NCBI GenBank assembly: GCA_050180235.1
Contig: JBFXEJ010000034.1
Coordinates: forward strand, 1-51,180
Source of the DNA: JAABRU01 sp050180235
GTDB taxonomy: Bacteria; Desulfobacterota; Desulfobacteria; Desulfobacterales; Desulfococcaceae
Reading direction: 5' to 3'
DNA: 51,180 nt
Below are positions 7,383 to 16,469 of the stretch, piece after piece. The notes below the pieces were generated by a model, which worked only from the letters and a program-made list of their open reading frames with translations, was not told where the DNA came from and made no database searches. The stretch's first letter is position 1; the number at the start of each line of letters is the position of its first letter. Position numbers and translations under genes: made by a program.

Positions 7383-9057
7383 TTCTGTGCTTCACCCAGA
7401 GTTCTTTTCCGCGGAAGGCCACAGCGATTTCCAGTATTTCTGTAATGCCGGAGGCAGTGAGTTCTGTGGCATATTTACGATCCTGAATCTGTTTCAGAGC
7501 ATCCTCCAGCACCTCTTTGTAATCATCCTCACCGCTTCCGTCCACAATCTTGAATTCAATCACAATGCCTGTTTTATGAATATCTTTGGGTTTCAGCATG
7601 ATGTCAAATCTGCCGTAGCCGGATTCCCGGTTGGAGCGGATGTCATATTTGCCGGACATCCAGACAAGCATACCCAGAACCAGTGCGTGGTAGACTTTTT
7701 CCGCAGATCCGCTGAAATCATGGAAACTCATGATCTGCATGACCACTTTGCGCAGAAGTCTTTCAAACAGCACGGCATCCCCGGTTTCCAGACCCCGGAT
7801 CATATCCTCCAGGCAGTTCTGCTCTGTTTTCACGGCAAACCACCTCTGCACCATCTCCCGGTAGGACAGATACACCTCCCGGTTGGGGATGTCCAGTTCC
7901 CATCTTTCATCATCTATCTTCCGGACAGGTTTCAGATACCCGGAAAAAAGAAGAAAACTCCAGAGCAGATCATCGCGTATGTCCAGATCCCGCATGACAA
8001 TGGTTTCATATATTGGCCTTTCAACGCTCTGTCCCTCCAGCAGCCGTCCGATTTCCTCCCGTATTTCCCTGCCGCCCTTTGTGGCCAGACGGTCGATCAT
8101 GGATGTGTCGCCAGTGTTGATCCAGTAAGCCATTTCCTCACCCTGATTATCAATGAAACTGATCACAGACCAGGGATTGTATATCAAGGTTTTTCCGAAA
8201 ACATAACCGTCATACCAGAAGGAAACCCTGTCATAAAGGGATTCCATGCCGTAATACCTGAGCATGTCCCTGACCTCGTGTTCCGTGAATCCGAAGGCAT
8301 CGGAAAACTTTCCGGACATGACTGTATGCACAGACAGATTGTTAAGTCCGGAAAAGATGGACTCCTTTGCCACGCGGAGAATGCCGGTCAGCACACCTTT
8401 GAAGAGATGGGGATTGTCCTTGAGACCTCCGGAAAGAAAATTGCGCATGAATCCGACCACTTCCTCATAATATCCGTTGCTGTATCCGGCATGAAGCGGT
8501 GTGTCATATTCATCTATGAGAATCACGGGAGGCTGAGCGTGATGCCTGTGGAGAAATTCACTGAGGAATTTCAGTGCGGCTTCATAATCTGTCACATGCG
8601 CTGTTCCTTTCAGGATGTTCTCAAAACGGGTTTTCTCCTCCGGAAAGAGCAGATCCGCTTCCATAAGATAACGGTGTCCGGCGTATTCCCGGCTGACAAG
8701 TGTTTTCAGATTCTGCAGACAGCCTGCCCAGTCCGGATGTTTCACATCCTTGAAGGTCATTGAAATGACCGGATATTTTCCCTGATGCAGGGCAAAACAT
8801 TCCTCTTTTTCAATGGAAAGTCCCTGAAAAAGAGTTTTTGTGTCCGGTCTGTCCTTTTCAAAAAACACCTTGAGCATATCCAGATTAAGGGTCTTGCCGA
8901 AACGCCGGGGGCGGGGAAGTAGAATGACCTTTGCACCGGTTTCAGTGATGTCACGGATGAAAAGGCTTTTGTCCACAAAATAAAGGTTCTTTTCCCGCAG
9001 TTCCCTGAAATCAGATATGCCAATCGGCATGGGCTGCTTTCTTATTTTGTTTTCCAT
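7366..9057 (-). CDS. AAA-ATPase-like / PD-(D/E)XK nuclease family protein (DUF1703 type)
   Basis: A protein of about 563 residues combining an N-terminal AAA-ATPase_like domain (PF09820) and a C-terminal PDDEXK_9 nuclease-like domain (PF08011). The N-terminal half has PIGISDFRELREKNLYFVDKS and a Walker-A-like LPRPRRFGKTLNLDML; a Walker-B-like ILIDEYDTPLH follows near residue 180. The C-terminus has GYGRFDIML and then IVIEFKIVDG, matching the D and E-x-K of the nuclease core. The start at 9057 is chosen from GGAAAGG upstream of ATG; the longer reading uses an in-frame TTG. The family is often present in many genomic copies and its function is unsettled. It is adjacent to restriction-modification genes. 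Confidence 0.82.
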   Translation of the reverse strand: MENKIRKQPMPIGISDFRELREKNLYFVDKSLFIRDITETGAKVILLPRPRRFGKTLNLDMLKVFFEKDRPDTKTLFQGLSIEKEECFALHQGKYPVISMTFKDVKHPDWAGCLQNLKTLVSREYAGHRYLMEADLLFPEEKTRFENILKGTAHVTDYEAALKFLSEFLHRHHAQPPVILIDEYDTPLHAGYSNGYYEEVVGFMRNFLSGGLKDNPHLFKGVLTGILRVAKESIFSGLNNLSVHTVMSGKFSDAFGFTEHEVRDMLRYYGMESLYDRVSFWYDGYVFGKTLIYNPWSVISFIDNQGEEMAYWINTGDTSMIDRLATKGGREIREEIGRLLEGQSVERPIYETIVMRDLDIRDDLLWSFLLFSGYLKPVRKIDDERWELDIPNREVYLSYREMVQRWFAVKTEQNCLEDMIRGLETGDAVLFERLLRKVVMQIMSFHDFSGSAEKVYHALVLGMLVWMSGKYDIRSNRESGYGRFDIMLKPKDIHKTGIVIEFKIVDGSGEDDYKEVLEDALKQIQDRKYATELTASGITEILEIAVAFRGKELWVKHRKPQGG

Positions 9058-9144
9058 TGAGTTTTTCCTTTCCTTCAACTGTATAAGCAGTGCTTCCGCA
9101 GGTTCAGACTGCGGGGAAGGCAGGTTATGCAGTAGCTTGATAAT

Positions 9145-11805
9145 TCAGCATATTTTTGAATCTGTTCCCTCCACAATGCGGATTTCCTCTTCTGTCAGAC
9201 CGTACAAATCATACACTGTTTTATCAATCTCTTTGTCGGTTTTGTCAATAATGCTTTTGATTTCCAATGATTTTTCCTGCTGTTCCAGAAAATAATCCTG
9301 CCATTGTTTGCGGTCTTTGAGGTTCAGATCATCAAATTTCACCTTTGCTTTTTTCATTTCAATTTTGAAATGCTCCCAGTCCAAATCCGGCCAGTTTTCC
9401 ATTTTATTTGTGATTTTAACGGGTTTAAGTTCATTTTTCAGAAAAGTGAGAAAATCCTGTTTGAGATGTTGCAGGACTTTGTTCTGCGCAAGCATGATGT
9501 CGGCTTTGTCAGCAAAGGATTTCTTTTTTTCCGGGGAGATGATTTTTACAGGGAGTTTTACCATTTTATTGGCATCCAGACGGACTCTTCCTCTGTTTTC
9601 CGCATCTCCGAACGCAGGAAACAGATATTTTTTTGCAAAATGAAAAAGTTTTGAATTCAGAATACATTGCAGATACGTATCTGCATTTGAAATAAAATAA
9701 CAGTTTGCGCTGATATAATATCCCTCATTGTCAAGATAAAAGGCATGATTGACAGCAGTATGATAATAGATTATTTTGGGTTTATCCAGTTTGTCATAAT
9801 AATCACAGGCTCTTAAATTCCAGTAACTGCATCCTTTGTCCTGTCTTTTGATCAGTTCTTTTTCATATTTTTTCAGATATTCATAAACTGCCGGATATTT
9901 ATTGGGAACATCCAAATCATACTGCGTTGCAAGCATATATCTTCCGGAATGAAGCAGATGCCATTTGCCAAAATCATTTCCTTCCACCATTTTTTTTATT
10001 ATCTCAGCCGAGTTTGGATCTTTTTTTATGATTTCGTTTCCGGTTTCTGAATCAATGATAAAAACTTTGTTCAATCCGGTCTTGATACCGTAATAAATAC
10101 CGCCATCTGTGTATTCATCCAGAGTGGTATCTCCTTTGCTGAATTTGTTCAGTATGGATGAAATGAAGGGATCAGTAAACCGCCATATGTCATTGTTTAA
10201 CATTTCTTTTTCAAAATTTTGAGTTTTATAGGGAATATGATGAGATTCTTCCATTGATTTGATGGAAGCATATTTTATCCTCTGATCTGTTTTTTTCTTT
10301 TTCAAAATGACAATTGCCGGTTCTGTGGATGCGTCTTCAAAAATTTTGAGTTCTCCGAAATTGATTATCTGAATAATTTCATATGGTTTTAAAAACTGTC
10401 TTAATGCAAATCCGTATTTTCTTTCCATCCATTTGTTTGAAGTGATAAATCCCAGCAGACCATCATTTTTTAACAGGTTGACAGACAAAGCATAAAAATA
10501 TACATACAAATCAGCAGTGCTGTTGTATACTTCAGGATATTTTTCTGAATAAAAATATTTAGCTGTATCTCCAAGAAGTTCCTGTCTGACATACGGCGGA
10601 TTCCCCACAACCACATCAAACCCGCCATTTTTCATAATTTCAGGAAATTCCTTATTCCAGTCAAAGGCTTTGTCGCCTGCCACAGCCGGATCATCAATCA
10701 GGGAATTGCCGCATTTTATATTGGCATCTAACGTTGTCAGTTCTTTGTTTTTATTGGCAGTTTTCAGCCATAAACTGAGTTTGGTGATTTCCGCAGATTC
10801 ATCATTCAAATCCACACCAAAAATATTGTTGGTGAGAATATCCTTATCCAAATCAAAAACTTCCCGCTGTCCGCCTTTGAGCATTGCAATTTCACTGTTC
10901 ACCTTCTGCCCTTCTTTGTACAGAAAATCAAAAACCTGATTCAGAAACGCACCTGAACCGCAGGCCGGATCAAGCACCCGGATATTTTTCAGTTTTTCCC
11001 GGTATGTTTCCAATGCCTGAATATGCAGATCAATGTTTTTGTTCATCTTCCGCTTTTTGGAAGTCTTTTTCACACAATCATAATCAGCCTGTGTCAGTTC
11101 CGGCAGACTGTCAAATCCGATCTCTGTTTTCCGATCCGCAAGCCAGCCGCCAACCGCCTCTTCCACAATATAACGGGTAATATATTCAGGCGTATAAAAA
11201 ATTCCCTCTTTTTTGCGTTTTCCCTTTTTCCTGTCAAAATCCTGTCCTGCAATTTCCGCTTTGAGTTCCTCCATATCCGTGACAGACTGCTCAAAAATAT
11301 GGCCGAGAATATTCACATTCAGATCTGAGGCAAAATCATAGCGTTCCAATGCAATCACATCTTCCAGAATCACGTCTTTTATTATCAGATTATCCAGAAT
11401 TTCATCATCCGCAAACAGCCCGCCGTTGAATTTATTGATGTTTTCTTCGGGATAACCCCTGTTTATGGCATCAAACAGGGCTTTTGCCCGCTGATAAATT
11501 TTGCTGTCACTGCGGCTGAATTTGTCCTCTTTCACACTTTTCAGCAGCCCCCGGAACGTGAAATAGGGCAGAATTCCGAAATCCTCACAGAAGCAGATAA
11601 CGAGAATCCGATCCAGAAGTTTTCTGCTTTTGTTCAAAAGAACAGTTTCGGCAATGTCCGGATTCTGTTCTCTGATGCAATTAAAAAGACTGCTGAGAGA
11701 GTGCCGGTAATCAGCATAAAACTGTGTGAGGATATTTTTTTCAATGCCGGAAGACAATGTTTTTTTCAGATTTGACAATATGTTATGCCGTGTTTTCTGC
11801 CACAA
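9145..11805 (-). CDS. Type IIG-like adenine methyltransferase/restriction protein, copy A, 5'-truncated
   Basis: An 886-codon reading frame paralogous to the gene at 12699-15818. It keeps the linker helices, the N6-adenine methyltransferase core with motif I DPACGSGAFL and catalytic NPPY, a target-recognition region, and a nearly identical C-terminal tail. It lacks the roughly 225-residue N-terminal nuclease domain of copy B. The first possible start is TTG with no ribosome binding site, and a repeat element begins 14 bases upstream, so the 5' end appears to have been lost. If expressed it could methylate but not cut. From residue ~115 to motif IV it is almost identical to copy B; after NPPY it diverges completely until the last ~140 residues. 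Confidence 0.8.
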   Translation of the reverse strand: MWQKTRHNILSNLKKTLSSGIEKNILTQFYADYRHSLSSLFNCIREQNPDIAETVLLNKSRKLLDRILVICFCEDFGILPYFTFRGLLKSVKEDKFSRSDSKIYQRAKALFDAINRGYPEENINKFNGGLFADDEILDNLIIKDVILEDVIALERYDFASDLNVNILGHIFEQSVTDMEELKAEIAGQDFDRKKGKRKKEGIFYTPEYITRYIVEEAVGGWLADRKTEIGFDSLPELTQADYDCVKKTSKKRKMNKNIDLHIQALETYREKLKNIRVLDPACGSGAFLNQVFDFLYKEGQKVNSEIAMLKGGQREVFDLDKDILTNNIFGVDLNDESAEITKLSLWLKTANKNKELTTLDANIKCGNSLIDDPAVAGDKAFDWNKEFPEIMKNGGFDVVVGNPPYVRQELLGDTAKYFYSEKYPEVYNSTADLYVYFYALSVNLLKNDGLLGFITSNKWMERKYGFALRQFLKPYEIIQIINFGELKIFEDASTEPAIVILKKKKTDQRIKYASIKSMEESHHIPYKTQNFEKEMLNNDIWRFTDPFISSILNKFSKGDTTLDEYTDGGIYYGIKTGLNKVFIIDSETGNEIIKKDPNSAEIIKKMVEGNDFGKWHLLHSGRYMLATQYDLDVPNKYPAVYEYLKKYEKELIKRQDKGCSYWNLRACDYYDKLDKPKIIYYHTAVNHAFYLDNEGYYISANCYFISNADTYLQCILNSKLFHFAKKYLFPAFGDAENRGRVRLDANKMVKLPVKIISPEKKKSFADKADIMLAQNKVLQHLKQDFLTFLKNELKPVKITNKMENWPDLDWEHFKIEMKKAKVKFDDLNLKDRKQWQDYFLEQQEKSLEIKSIIDKTDKEIDKTVYDLYGLTEEEIRIVEGTDSKIC

Positions 11806-11818
11806 AGTTTCAAATCAC

Positions 11819-11915
11819 AGGTGGGTGCAGCGACAGCGAAACCCACCATAATATGGGAAAGGTGGGTTACTCCTGGTTATTGAGCTTGCCGAAATACGCT
11901 GCACCCACCCTGCGA
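11819..11915. repeat. GTGGGTGCAG/CTGCACCCAC inverted-repeat element, copy 1
   Basis: CAGGTGGGTGCAGCG at the left end pairs with CGCTGCACCCACCCTG at the right. Inside it has AAACCCACCATAATATGGGAA and GGTGGGTT. A related copy lies at 12607-12684. It sits directly against the truncated 5' end of restriction-modification copy A. Confidence 0.75.
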
Positions 11916-11953
11916 ATACCGGTTTATGGTATTTTTCAGACAGATCTGTTATT

Positions 11954-12223
11954 TCAGGGCATTAATGCCTTTATCATATCAAAATCCGAACGCTCTGCAT
12001 AAGTCAATCCTGCACCAAAGGATGCAGCGACTCTGTGGGAAAAATTCAGCACATCCACAGTAATAATTCTTTTTGTTTTCTGATCATAACGTACCCATAC
12101 ATCATCTGCCGCTTCTTCCGCAATGGCAGGTTCGGGATGTTTTGTGAAGGAAAACGTCAGAATATCGGCTTCACGATCATAGAACACATTAAGCAAAGAG
12201 CTTATTTTTTCATTCTGATCCAT
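11954..12223 (-). CDS. DUF2283-like small protein, probable antitoxin
   Basis: An 89-residue protein with the pattern NVFYDREADILTFSF, a middle VWVRYDQKTKRIITVDVLNFS and a C-terminal helix, matching the small DUF2283 family. The start at 12223 follows AAAGGAG by seven bases. It overlaps the end of the upstream nuclease-like gene by 22 bases, suggesting coupled translation. DUF2283 proteins are commonly found next to small toxin-like nucleases, so an antitoxin role is inferred from context. Confidence 0.65.
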   Translation of the reverse strand: MDQNEKISSLLNVFYDREADILTFSFTKHPEPAIAEEAADDVWVRYDQKTKRIITVDVLNFSHRVAASFGAGLTYAERSDFDMIKALMP

Positions 12224-12564
12224 AACTGCACTCCTTTGGAATAAACAGAACGGCTGATATACATTGTGCTTACATAGCCTCTGAGTCCATCCGGGTCATC
12301 CACATATTTCACAATTACAACAAGATGTTTGCCCTCAAAATCGCCATGTCCTGCACCGAGTTTGTAAAAAATACGGGATCTGTCATCACGGCTGCTCTGA
12401 AAAACAATATCGGGAGATTCGATGGCAAGTTTTATATCTTCAAAATAATCAATAATTTCAGGGTGTGTTCCCTTTTTTGTTTCATTGCCTGCTTTTGTAT
12501 ACCATGTGGTTTTACTCAATACAACCGGGTATCCCTGATAATCTCTGACTTCAAACATCCACAT
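12202..12564 (-). CDS. Small RelE/barnase-EndoU-like nuclease, probable toxin
   Basis: A 120-residue protein (start at 12564 preceded by AAGGGG). It shows the pattern HPEIIDYFEDIKLAIESPD, then SRIFYKLG, HLVVIVKYVDD and GYVSTMYISRS, typical of the PBECR group of small phage-type RelE/barnase-like nucleases. It precedes and overlaps the DUF2283 gene. The pair is flanked by the related repeats 11819-11915 and 12607-12684 and lies between the two restriction-modification paralogues. A role as RNase toxin is inferred; a longer start at 12603 is possible. Confidence 0.6.
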   Translation of the reverse strand: MWMFEVRDYQGYPVVLSKTTWYTKAGNETKKGTHPEIIDYFEDIKLAIESPDIVFQSSRDDRSRIFYKLGAGHGDFEGKHLVVIVKYVDDPDGLRGYVSTMYISRSVYSKGVQLWIRMKK

Positions 12565-12606
12565 GCCAGTCCCCTTTTCCGATTCTTCATTTTCCCTGAA
12601 CATTTC

Positions 12607-12684
12607 GCAGGGTGGGTGCAGCTACAGCTAAACCCACAATAATATGGGAATGGTGGGTTTCGCTAGCGCTACACCCACCCTACA
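12607..12684. repeat. GTGGGTGCAG/CACCCACCCT inverted-repeat element, copy 2
   Basis: GCAGGGTGGGTGCAGC at the left pairs with CTACACCCACCCTAC at the right; it shares AAACCCAC and AATATGGGAA with copy 1 at 11819-11915. It lies between the nuclease-like gene and restriction-modification copy B. Confidence 0.75.
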
Positions 12685-12698
12685 GAATTCAATATAAT

Positions 12699-15600
12699 TC
12701 AGGATAGTTTTGAATCTGCTCCCTCCACAATGCGGATTTCCTCTTTTGTCAGACCGTACAAATCATACACCATTTTGTCAATCTCTTTGTCTGTTTTGTC
12801 AATAATGCCTTTGATTTTCAGTGCTTTTTCCCGCTGTTCCAGAAAATAATCCTGCCATTGTTTGCGGTCTTTCAGATTCAGATCATCAAATTTCACTTTT
12901 GCTTTTTTCAGTTCTGTTTTGAATTCATCCCAGTTCAAATCAGGCCAGTTTTCCATTTTACTCGTGATTTTAACCGGTTTAAGTTCATTTTTCAGAAAAA
13001 TGAGAAAATCCTGTTTAAAATGATGCAGGGCTTTGTTCTGTGTCAGCATGATGTCAGTTTTGTCAATGAAAGGCTGCTGTTTTGCCATTGGAAGATCAGC
13101 TATTGGCAGATTTTCAAGATAAGCAGGTTTTACATTTACATCCGTATAATGGGACTTGTAATAATAATTCATCAAGTATGAACTGATAATTGCCAGCAAA
13201 TATTTTAAAGAATAATTGTCACTTTTTCTATAAATAAAACTTGTTGAATCAAGACCCAGAAAATTGGGGGCTTCAATATAAGAGGCTTCAATCCATCTGC
13301 ATTTTATATCTGTGCTGTTTGTCCTGATTCTTTGAATTATTATTTTTTCTTCCAAACATTCTTTTTCAAAATAACTTGAAGGAAGCCCTTCTTTTTTTAG
13401 CAAATATTCCTCTTTCCAATTAAAATAATAGCGTTCAATATGGGAACCTCTTGCGATTTTCAAATTCAGACAATTTGTATCTGAATTTGACAAGTAATCA
13501 TCATTTTTGCCGGTTCTCAGCCCGTATTTCAAATTGTATATTGTTTTTAATTTTAAGGAACAAGTCTCCATTTTTTCAAAAATGCCAGTTTCTGCTGTTG
13601 AGATATATAGATTCCATTCCTCTGTATTCTTCAGAACTGAAGAATCTGTTCTGTATTCTTTGATGATATTTTGTTTGGCATCAGAAACCGTTACGCTGAA
13701 ACTGTATTGTGAATCTGCTTTATTTTTCCAAATAATTGTATGGCTTCTTGTGTCTTTTGCATCCGGAAAAGGTTTGTATCTGTCATAAATATCTATAATC
13801 ATTATATTGTTATAAATATAATTTCTTAGATTCACTGCTTTTTTTATCGTCAGCCATGTATCAGGTATAATAAAACCGGCATATCCATTTTGTTTCAGCA
13901 AAAAGAAAGATTTAAAAGTAAATACGATAAACGTGTCAACTTCACCTGTAATATTTCCTTTATAATTTCGACAGATATAATCTGTTTCCTTTTTTGATAA
14001 TTTGGCACCCCAGGGCGGATTTCCCACCACCACATCAAAGCCGCCATTTTGCATAATTTCAGGAAATTCCGCATTCCAGTCAAAGGCTTTTTCCCCTGCC
14101 ACAGCCGGATCATCAATCAGGGAATTGCCGCATTTTATATTGGCATCCAATGTTGTCAGTTCTTTGTTTTTATTTGCAGTTTTCAGCCATAAACTGAGTT
14201 TGGTGATTTCCGCAGATTCATCATTCAAATCCACACCAAAAATATTGTTGGTGAGAATATCCTTATCCAAATCAAATACTTCCCGCTGTCCGCCTTTCAG
14301 CATTGCAATTTCATTATTTACCTTCTGCCCTTCTTTGTACAGAAAATCAAACACCTGATTCAGAAACGCACCTGAACCGCAGGCCGGATCAAGAACACGG
14401 ATATTTCTGAGTTTTTCCCGGTATGCTTCCAATGCCTGAATATGCAGATCAATGTTTTTGTTCATCTTCCGCTTTTTGGAAGTCTTTTTCACACAATCAT
14501 AATCAGCCTGTGTCAGTTCCGGCAGACTGTCAAATCCGATCTCTGTTTTCCGGTCCGCAAGCCATCCGCCAACAGCTTCCTCCACAATATAACGGGTAAT
14601 ATATTCAGGCGTATAAAAAATTCCCTCTTTTTTGCGTTTGCCCTTTTTTCTGTCAAAATCCTGTCCCGCAATTTCCGCTTTCAGTTCCTCCATATCCGTG
14701 ACAGACTGCTCAAAAATATGGCCGAGTATATTCACATTCAGATCTGAGGCAAAATCATAGCGTTCCAGAGCAATCACATCTTCCAGAATCACGTCTTTTA
14801 TTATCAGGTTATCCAGAATTTCATCATCCGCAAACAGTCCGCCGTTGAATTTATTAATGTTTTCTTCGGGATAACCCCTGTTTATGGCATCAAACAGGGC
14901 TTTTACCCGTTCATAAATTTTGGTCTCGCTGCGGTTAAATCTGTCCTCTTTCACATTTTTCAGCAAACCCCGGAACGTGAAATACGGCAGAATTCCAAAA
15001 TCTTCGCAAAAGCAGACAAAAAGAATCCGATCCAGCAGTTTCTGGGTTTTGGTCAAAAGCAGAGATTCTGAAATATCTGCATTTTGTTCTCTGATATGAT
15101 GAAAAAGACTCAGCCGCGCGTGCCGGTAATCCGCATAAAACTGGCGGCTGATGTTTTTTTCCTGCTCCTGCCGCTCCCGGTACAAAGTATCGGTAAAGGA
15201 TTCGCCCTTTTGTGAAATCAGGCGATCTTTGTGCAGCAGAAACAGGAAGCGTTTCATGTCCCTGTCAAGACTGAGAATATCAAAACTTTCATACCGTGTG
15301 CGATCATTGTGGAAATATACCCGGATTTCCACAAAGTTGGATACAATCACCCATCGGCAGGTTCCGCCCACCGCGCTGGCATAATCAAAAGCCTGCTGCA
15401 CCGGCGTGCGCCTGTCATTTTTCCGGGTTTGGGGTTTGTCCAAATCTGTGCGCGCATCCTTGAGTTCAATCACAACGCGAATATCCGCAGCAGTTTTTCC
15501 ATTGGAATCAAGGGAGAAAAATCCCAGCGCGCCGTCCATTTTTGTGCTGTCTGCAATGGTTTTCTGCTCCTCTTCCAAATTCCAGACAGATGAACCTTTG

Positions 15601-15818
15601 GAATGCACGTACCCCAGCACATCCCCGAAAAACACGCGCAGAAAACTGCTCTGCAACTGCTCCTCTTTGGCCTGCAGAATGCGTCCGGAGCGGATGCCGT
15701 CCTGCCAGTCTTTGATCAGAGCGTTCTTTTCCTCAATCCCGGAAACCGTTTGAGCTTCCGGATGCGCAGATTTGATGTCAAGATATTTGTCCGTGAATAT
15801 GCGGCTGTGGGACTGCAT
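12699..15818 (-). CDS. Type IIG-like restriction-modification enzyme (Eco57I class), copy B
   Basis: A 1039-residue single-chain restriction and modification protein. The N-terminal ~200 residues form an HsdR-N/PD-(D/E)XK-like nuclease with ADIRVVIELKDARTD supplying the E-x-K. A helical linker follows (FYADYRHARLSLF to YPEENINKFNGGLF), then the N6-adenine methyltransferase with motif I DPACGSGAFL near residue 480, GIFYTPEYITRYIV ahead of it, and catalytic NPPW. The target-recognition region is about residues 650-900, and the C-terminal coiled tail ends in VYDLYGLTKEEIRIVEG. It would methylate one DNA site and cut unmodified DNA. It is complete, unlike copy A, and has GGAAAG upstream of its ATG. 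Which sequence it recognises is unknown. Confidence 0.85.
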   Translation of the reverse strand: MQSHSRIFTDKYLDIKSAHPEAQTVSGIEEKNALIKDWQDGIRSGRILQAKEEQLQSSFLRVFFGDVLGYVHSKGSSVWNLEEEQKTIADSTKMDGALGFFSLDSNGKTAADIRVVIELKDARTDLDKPQTRKNDRRTPVQQAFDYASAVGGTCRWVIVSNFVEIRVYFHNDRTRYESFDILSLDRDMKRFLFLLHKDRLISQKGESFTDTLYRERQEQEKNISRQFYADYRHARLSLFHHIREQNADISESLLLTKTQKLLDRILFVCFCEDFGILPYFTFRGLLKNVKEDRFNRSETKIYERVKALFDAINRGYPEENINKFNGGLFADDEILDNLIIKDVILEDVIALERYDFASDLNVNILGHIFEQSVTDMEELKAEIAGQDFDRKKGKRKKEGIFYTPEYITRYIVEEAVGGWLADRKTEIGFDSLPELTQADYDCVKKTSKKRKMNKNIDLHIQALEAYREKLRNIRVLDPACGSGAFLNQVFDFLYKEGQKVNNEIAMLKGGQREVFDLDKDILTNNIFGVDLNDESAEITKLSLWLKTANKNKELTTLDANIKCGNSLIDDPAVAGEKAFDWNAEFPEIMQNGGFDVVVGNPPWGAKLSKKETDYICRNYKGNITGEVDTFIVFTFKSFFLLKQNGYAGFIIPDTWLTIKKAVNLRNYIYNNIMIIDIYDRYKPFPDAKDTRSHTIIWKNKADSQYSFSVTVSDAKQNIIKEYRTDSSVLKNTEEWNLYISTAETGIFEKMETCSLKLKTIYNLKYGLRTGKNDDYLSNSDTNCLNLKIARGSHIERYYFNWKEEYLLKKEGLPSSYFEKECLEEKIIIQRIRTNSTDIKCRWIEASYIEAPNFLGLDSTSFIYRKSDNYSLKYLLAIISSYLMNYYYKSHYTDVNVKPAYLENLPIADLPMAKQQPFIDKTDIMLTQNKALHHFKQDFLIFLKNELKPVKITSKMENWPDLNWDEFKTELKKAKVKFDDLNLKDRKQWQDYFLEQREKALKIKGIIDKTDKEIDKMVYDLYGLTKEEIRIVEGADSKLS

Positions 15819-15854
15819 GAATAGTTTCTTTCCATAAAAAGAGTTATAATAAGG

Positions 15855-16101
15855 TAGTGCTTTGTCAACTTTGATTTTGTGAGTTCAGAATTCCCAAACC
15901 CTAAGGTGATTTCCATTAATGATTATACCGTTTTTCGTAGGGCGGGCACGGCTTTTTGTGCCCGCCGTCCTGCTGAAACGGTGGGCACAAAAAACCGTGC
16001 CCACCCTACAATAATGGTACATTTTTTCATGGAAATCGCCTAAGGGTTTTGAAAACCCTTAGGGTTTATGAACTCACAGTTTCAAACTTGACAAAGCAGT
16101 A
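15855..16101. repeat. Outer inverted-repeat element interrupted by a family-2 MITE
   Basis: Left arm TAGTGCTTTGTCAACTTTGA...GTGAGTTCA (15855-15888) is the near reverse complement of the right arm TGAACTCAC...TCAAACTTGACAAAGCAGTA (about 16068-16101). Between the arms, a CCCTAAGGGTTTT palindrome is split by the element at 15902-16042. Confidence 0.7.
15902..16042. repeat. Family-2 MITE-like element, copy 1 (nested)
   Basis: About 140 bp bounded by GGTGATTTCCAT and ATGGAAATCGCC with TAA on each side. The interior is a large hairpin built on GGGCGGGCACGGC and GTGCCCACCC. It is the reverse orientation of the copies at 26191-26330 and 34937-35078. It sits inside the larger inverted repeat 15855-16101. 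Confidence 0.85.
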
Positions 16102-16148
16102 GTGCATTGTTTCACCTAAAATTGTGGCTGCATTCCGAAGTAATGTCA

Positions 16149-16183
16149 GAATGTCGGATTACGCTGTCGCTAATCCGACCTGC
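16149..16183. repeat. TGTCGGATTACGCT palindromic repeat, copy 1
   Basis: TGTCGGATTACGCT followed by GCTAATCCGACCTGC; a second copy lies at 16842-16877 and a partial version near 39382-39440. It folds as a small hairpin (GTCGGATTA / TAATCCGAC). Confidence 0.65.
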
Positions 16184-16313
16184 AATTTCAGATGAAATAA
16201 AGCAGCAGAATATGCTTCCGGCCTGTTCATGAAACCCGGCACAAACTGGAAGTTTGTGCTGCAATGTCCAATGAATCAGAACGGGATTGTTGCAGTATTG
16301 GTCAGGAAAGTTT

Positions 16314-16418
16314 TAGGTGATTTACAGAAAAGAATATACCGCCAAAGTATCAAAAGCTTCCAGCTTTTGCCCCGTGCCTGTGAACTGAACCGGGATATTT
16401 ATTTTCATAAATCACCTT
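16314..16418. repeat. Family-1 MITE-like element, copy 2 (inverted)
   Basis: AGGTGATTTACAGAAAAG at the left and AAATCACCTTA at the right, with the same interior blocks as 2872-2973 in reverse orientation (CAAAAGCTTCCAGC, GAACTGAACCGGGATATTTA). Confidence 0.85.
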
Positions 16419-16469
16419 AGTTTTTTGAAAACAGTGTAAGAAGAGGCAGAAGCTCACTCAGCCTGTCTG

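Noticed and set aside
7282..8763. Long open frame (493 codons) on the plus strand
   Set aside because: It lies entirely antisense to the AAA/PD-(D/E)XK gene, whose protein has recognisable motifs; the plus-strand product has no family features.
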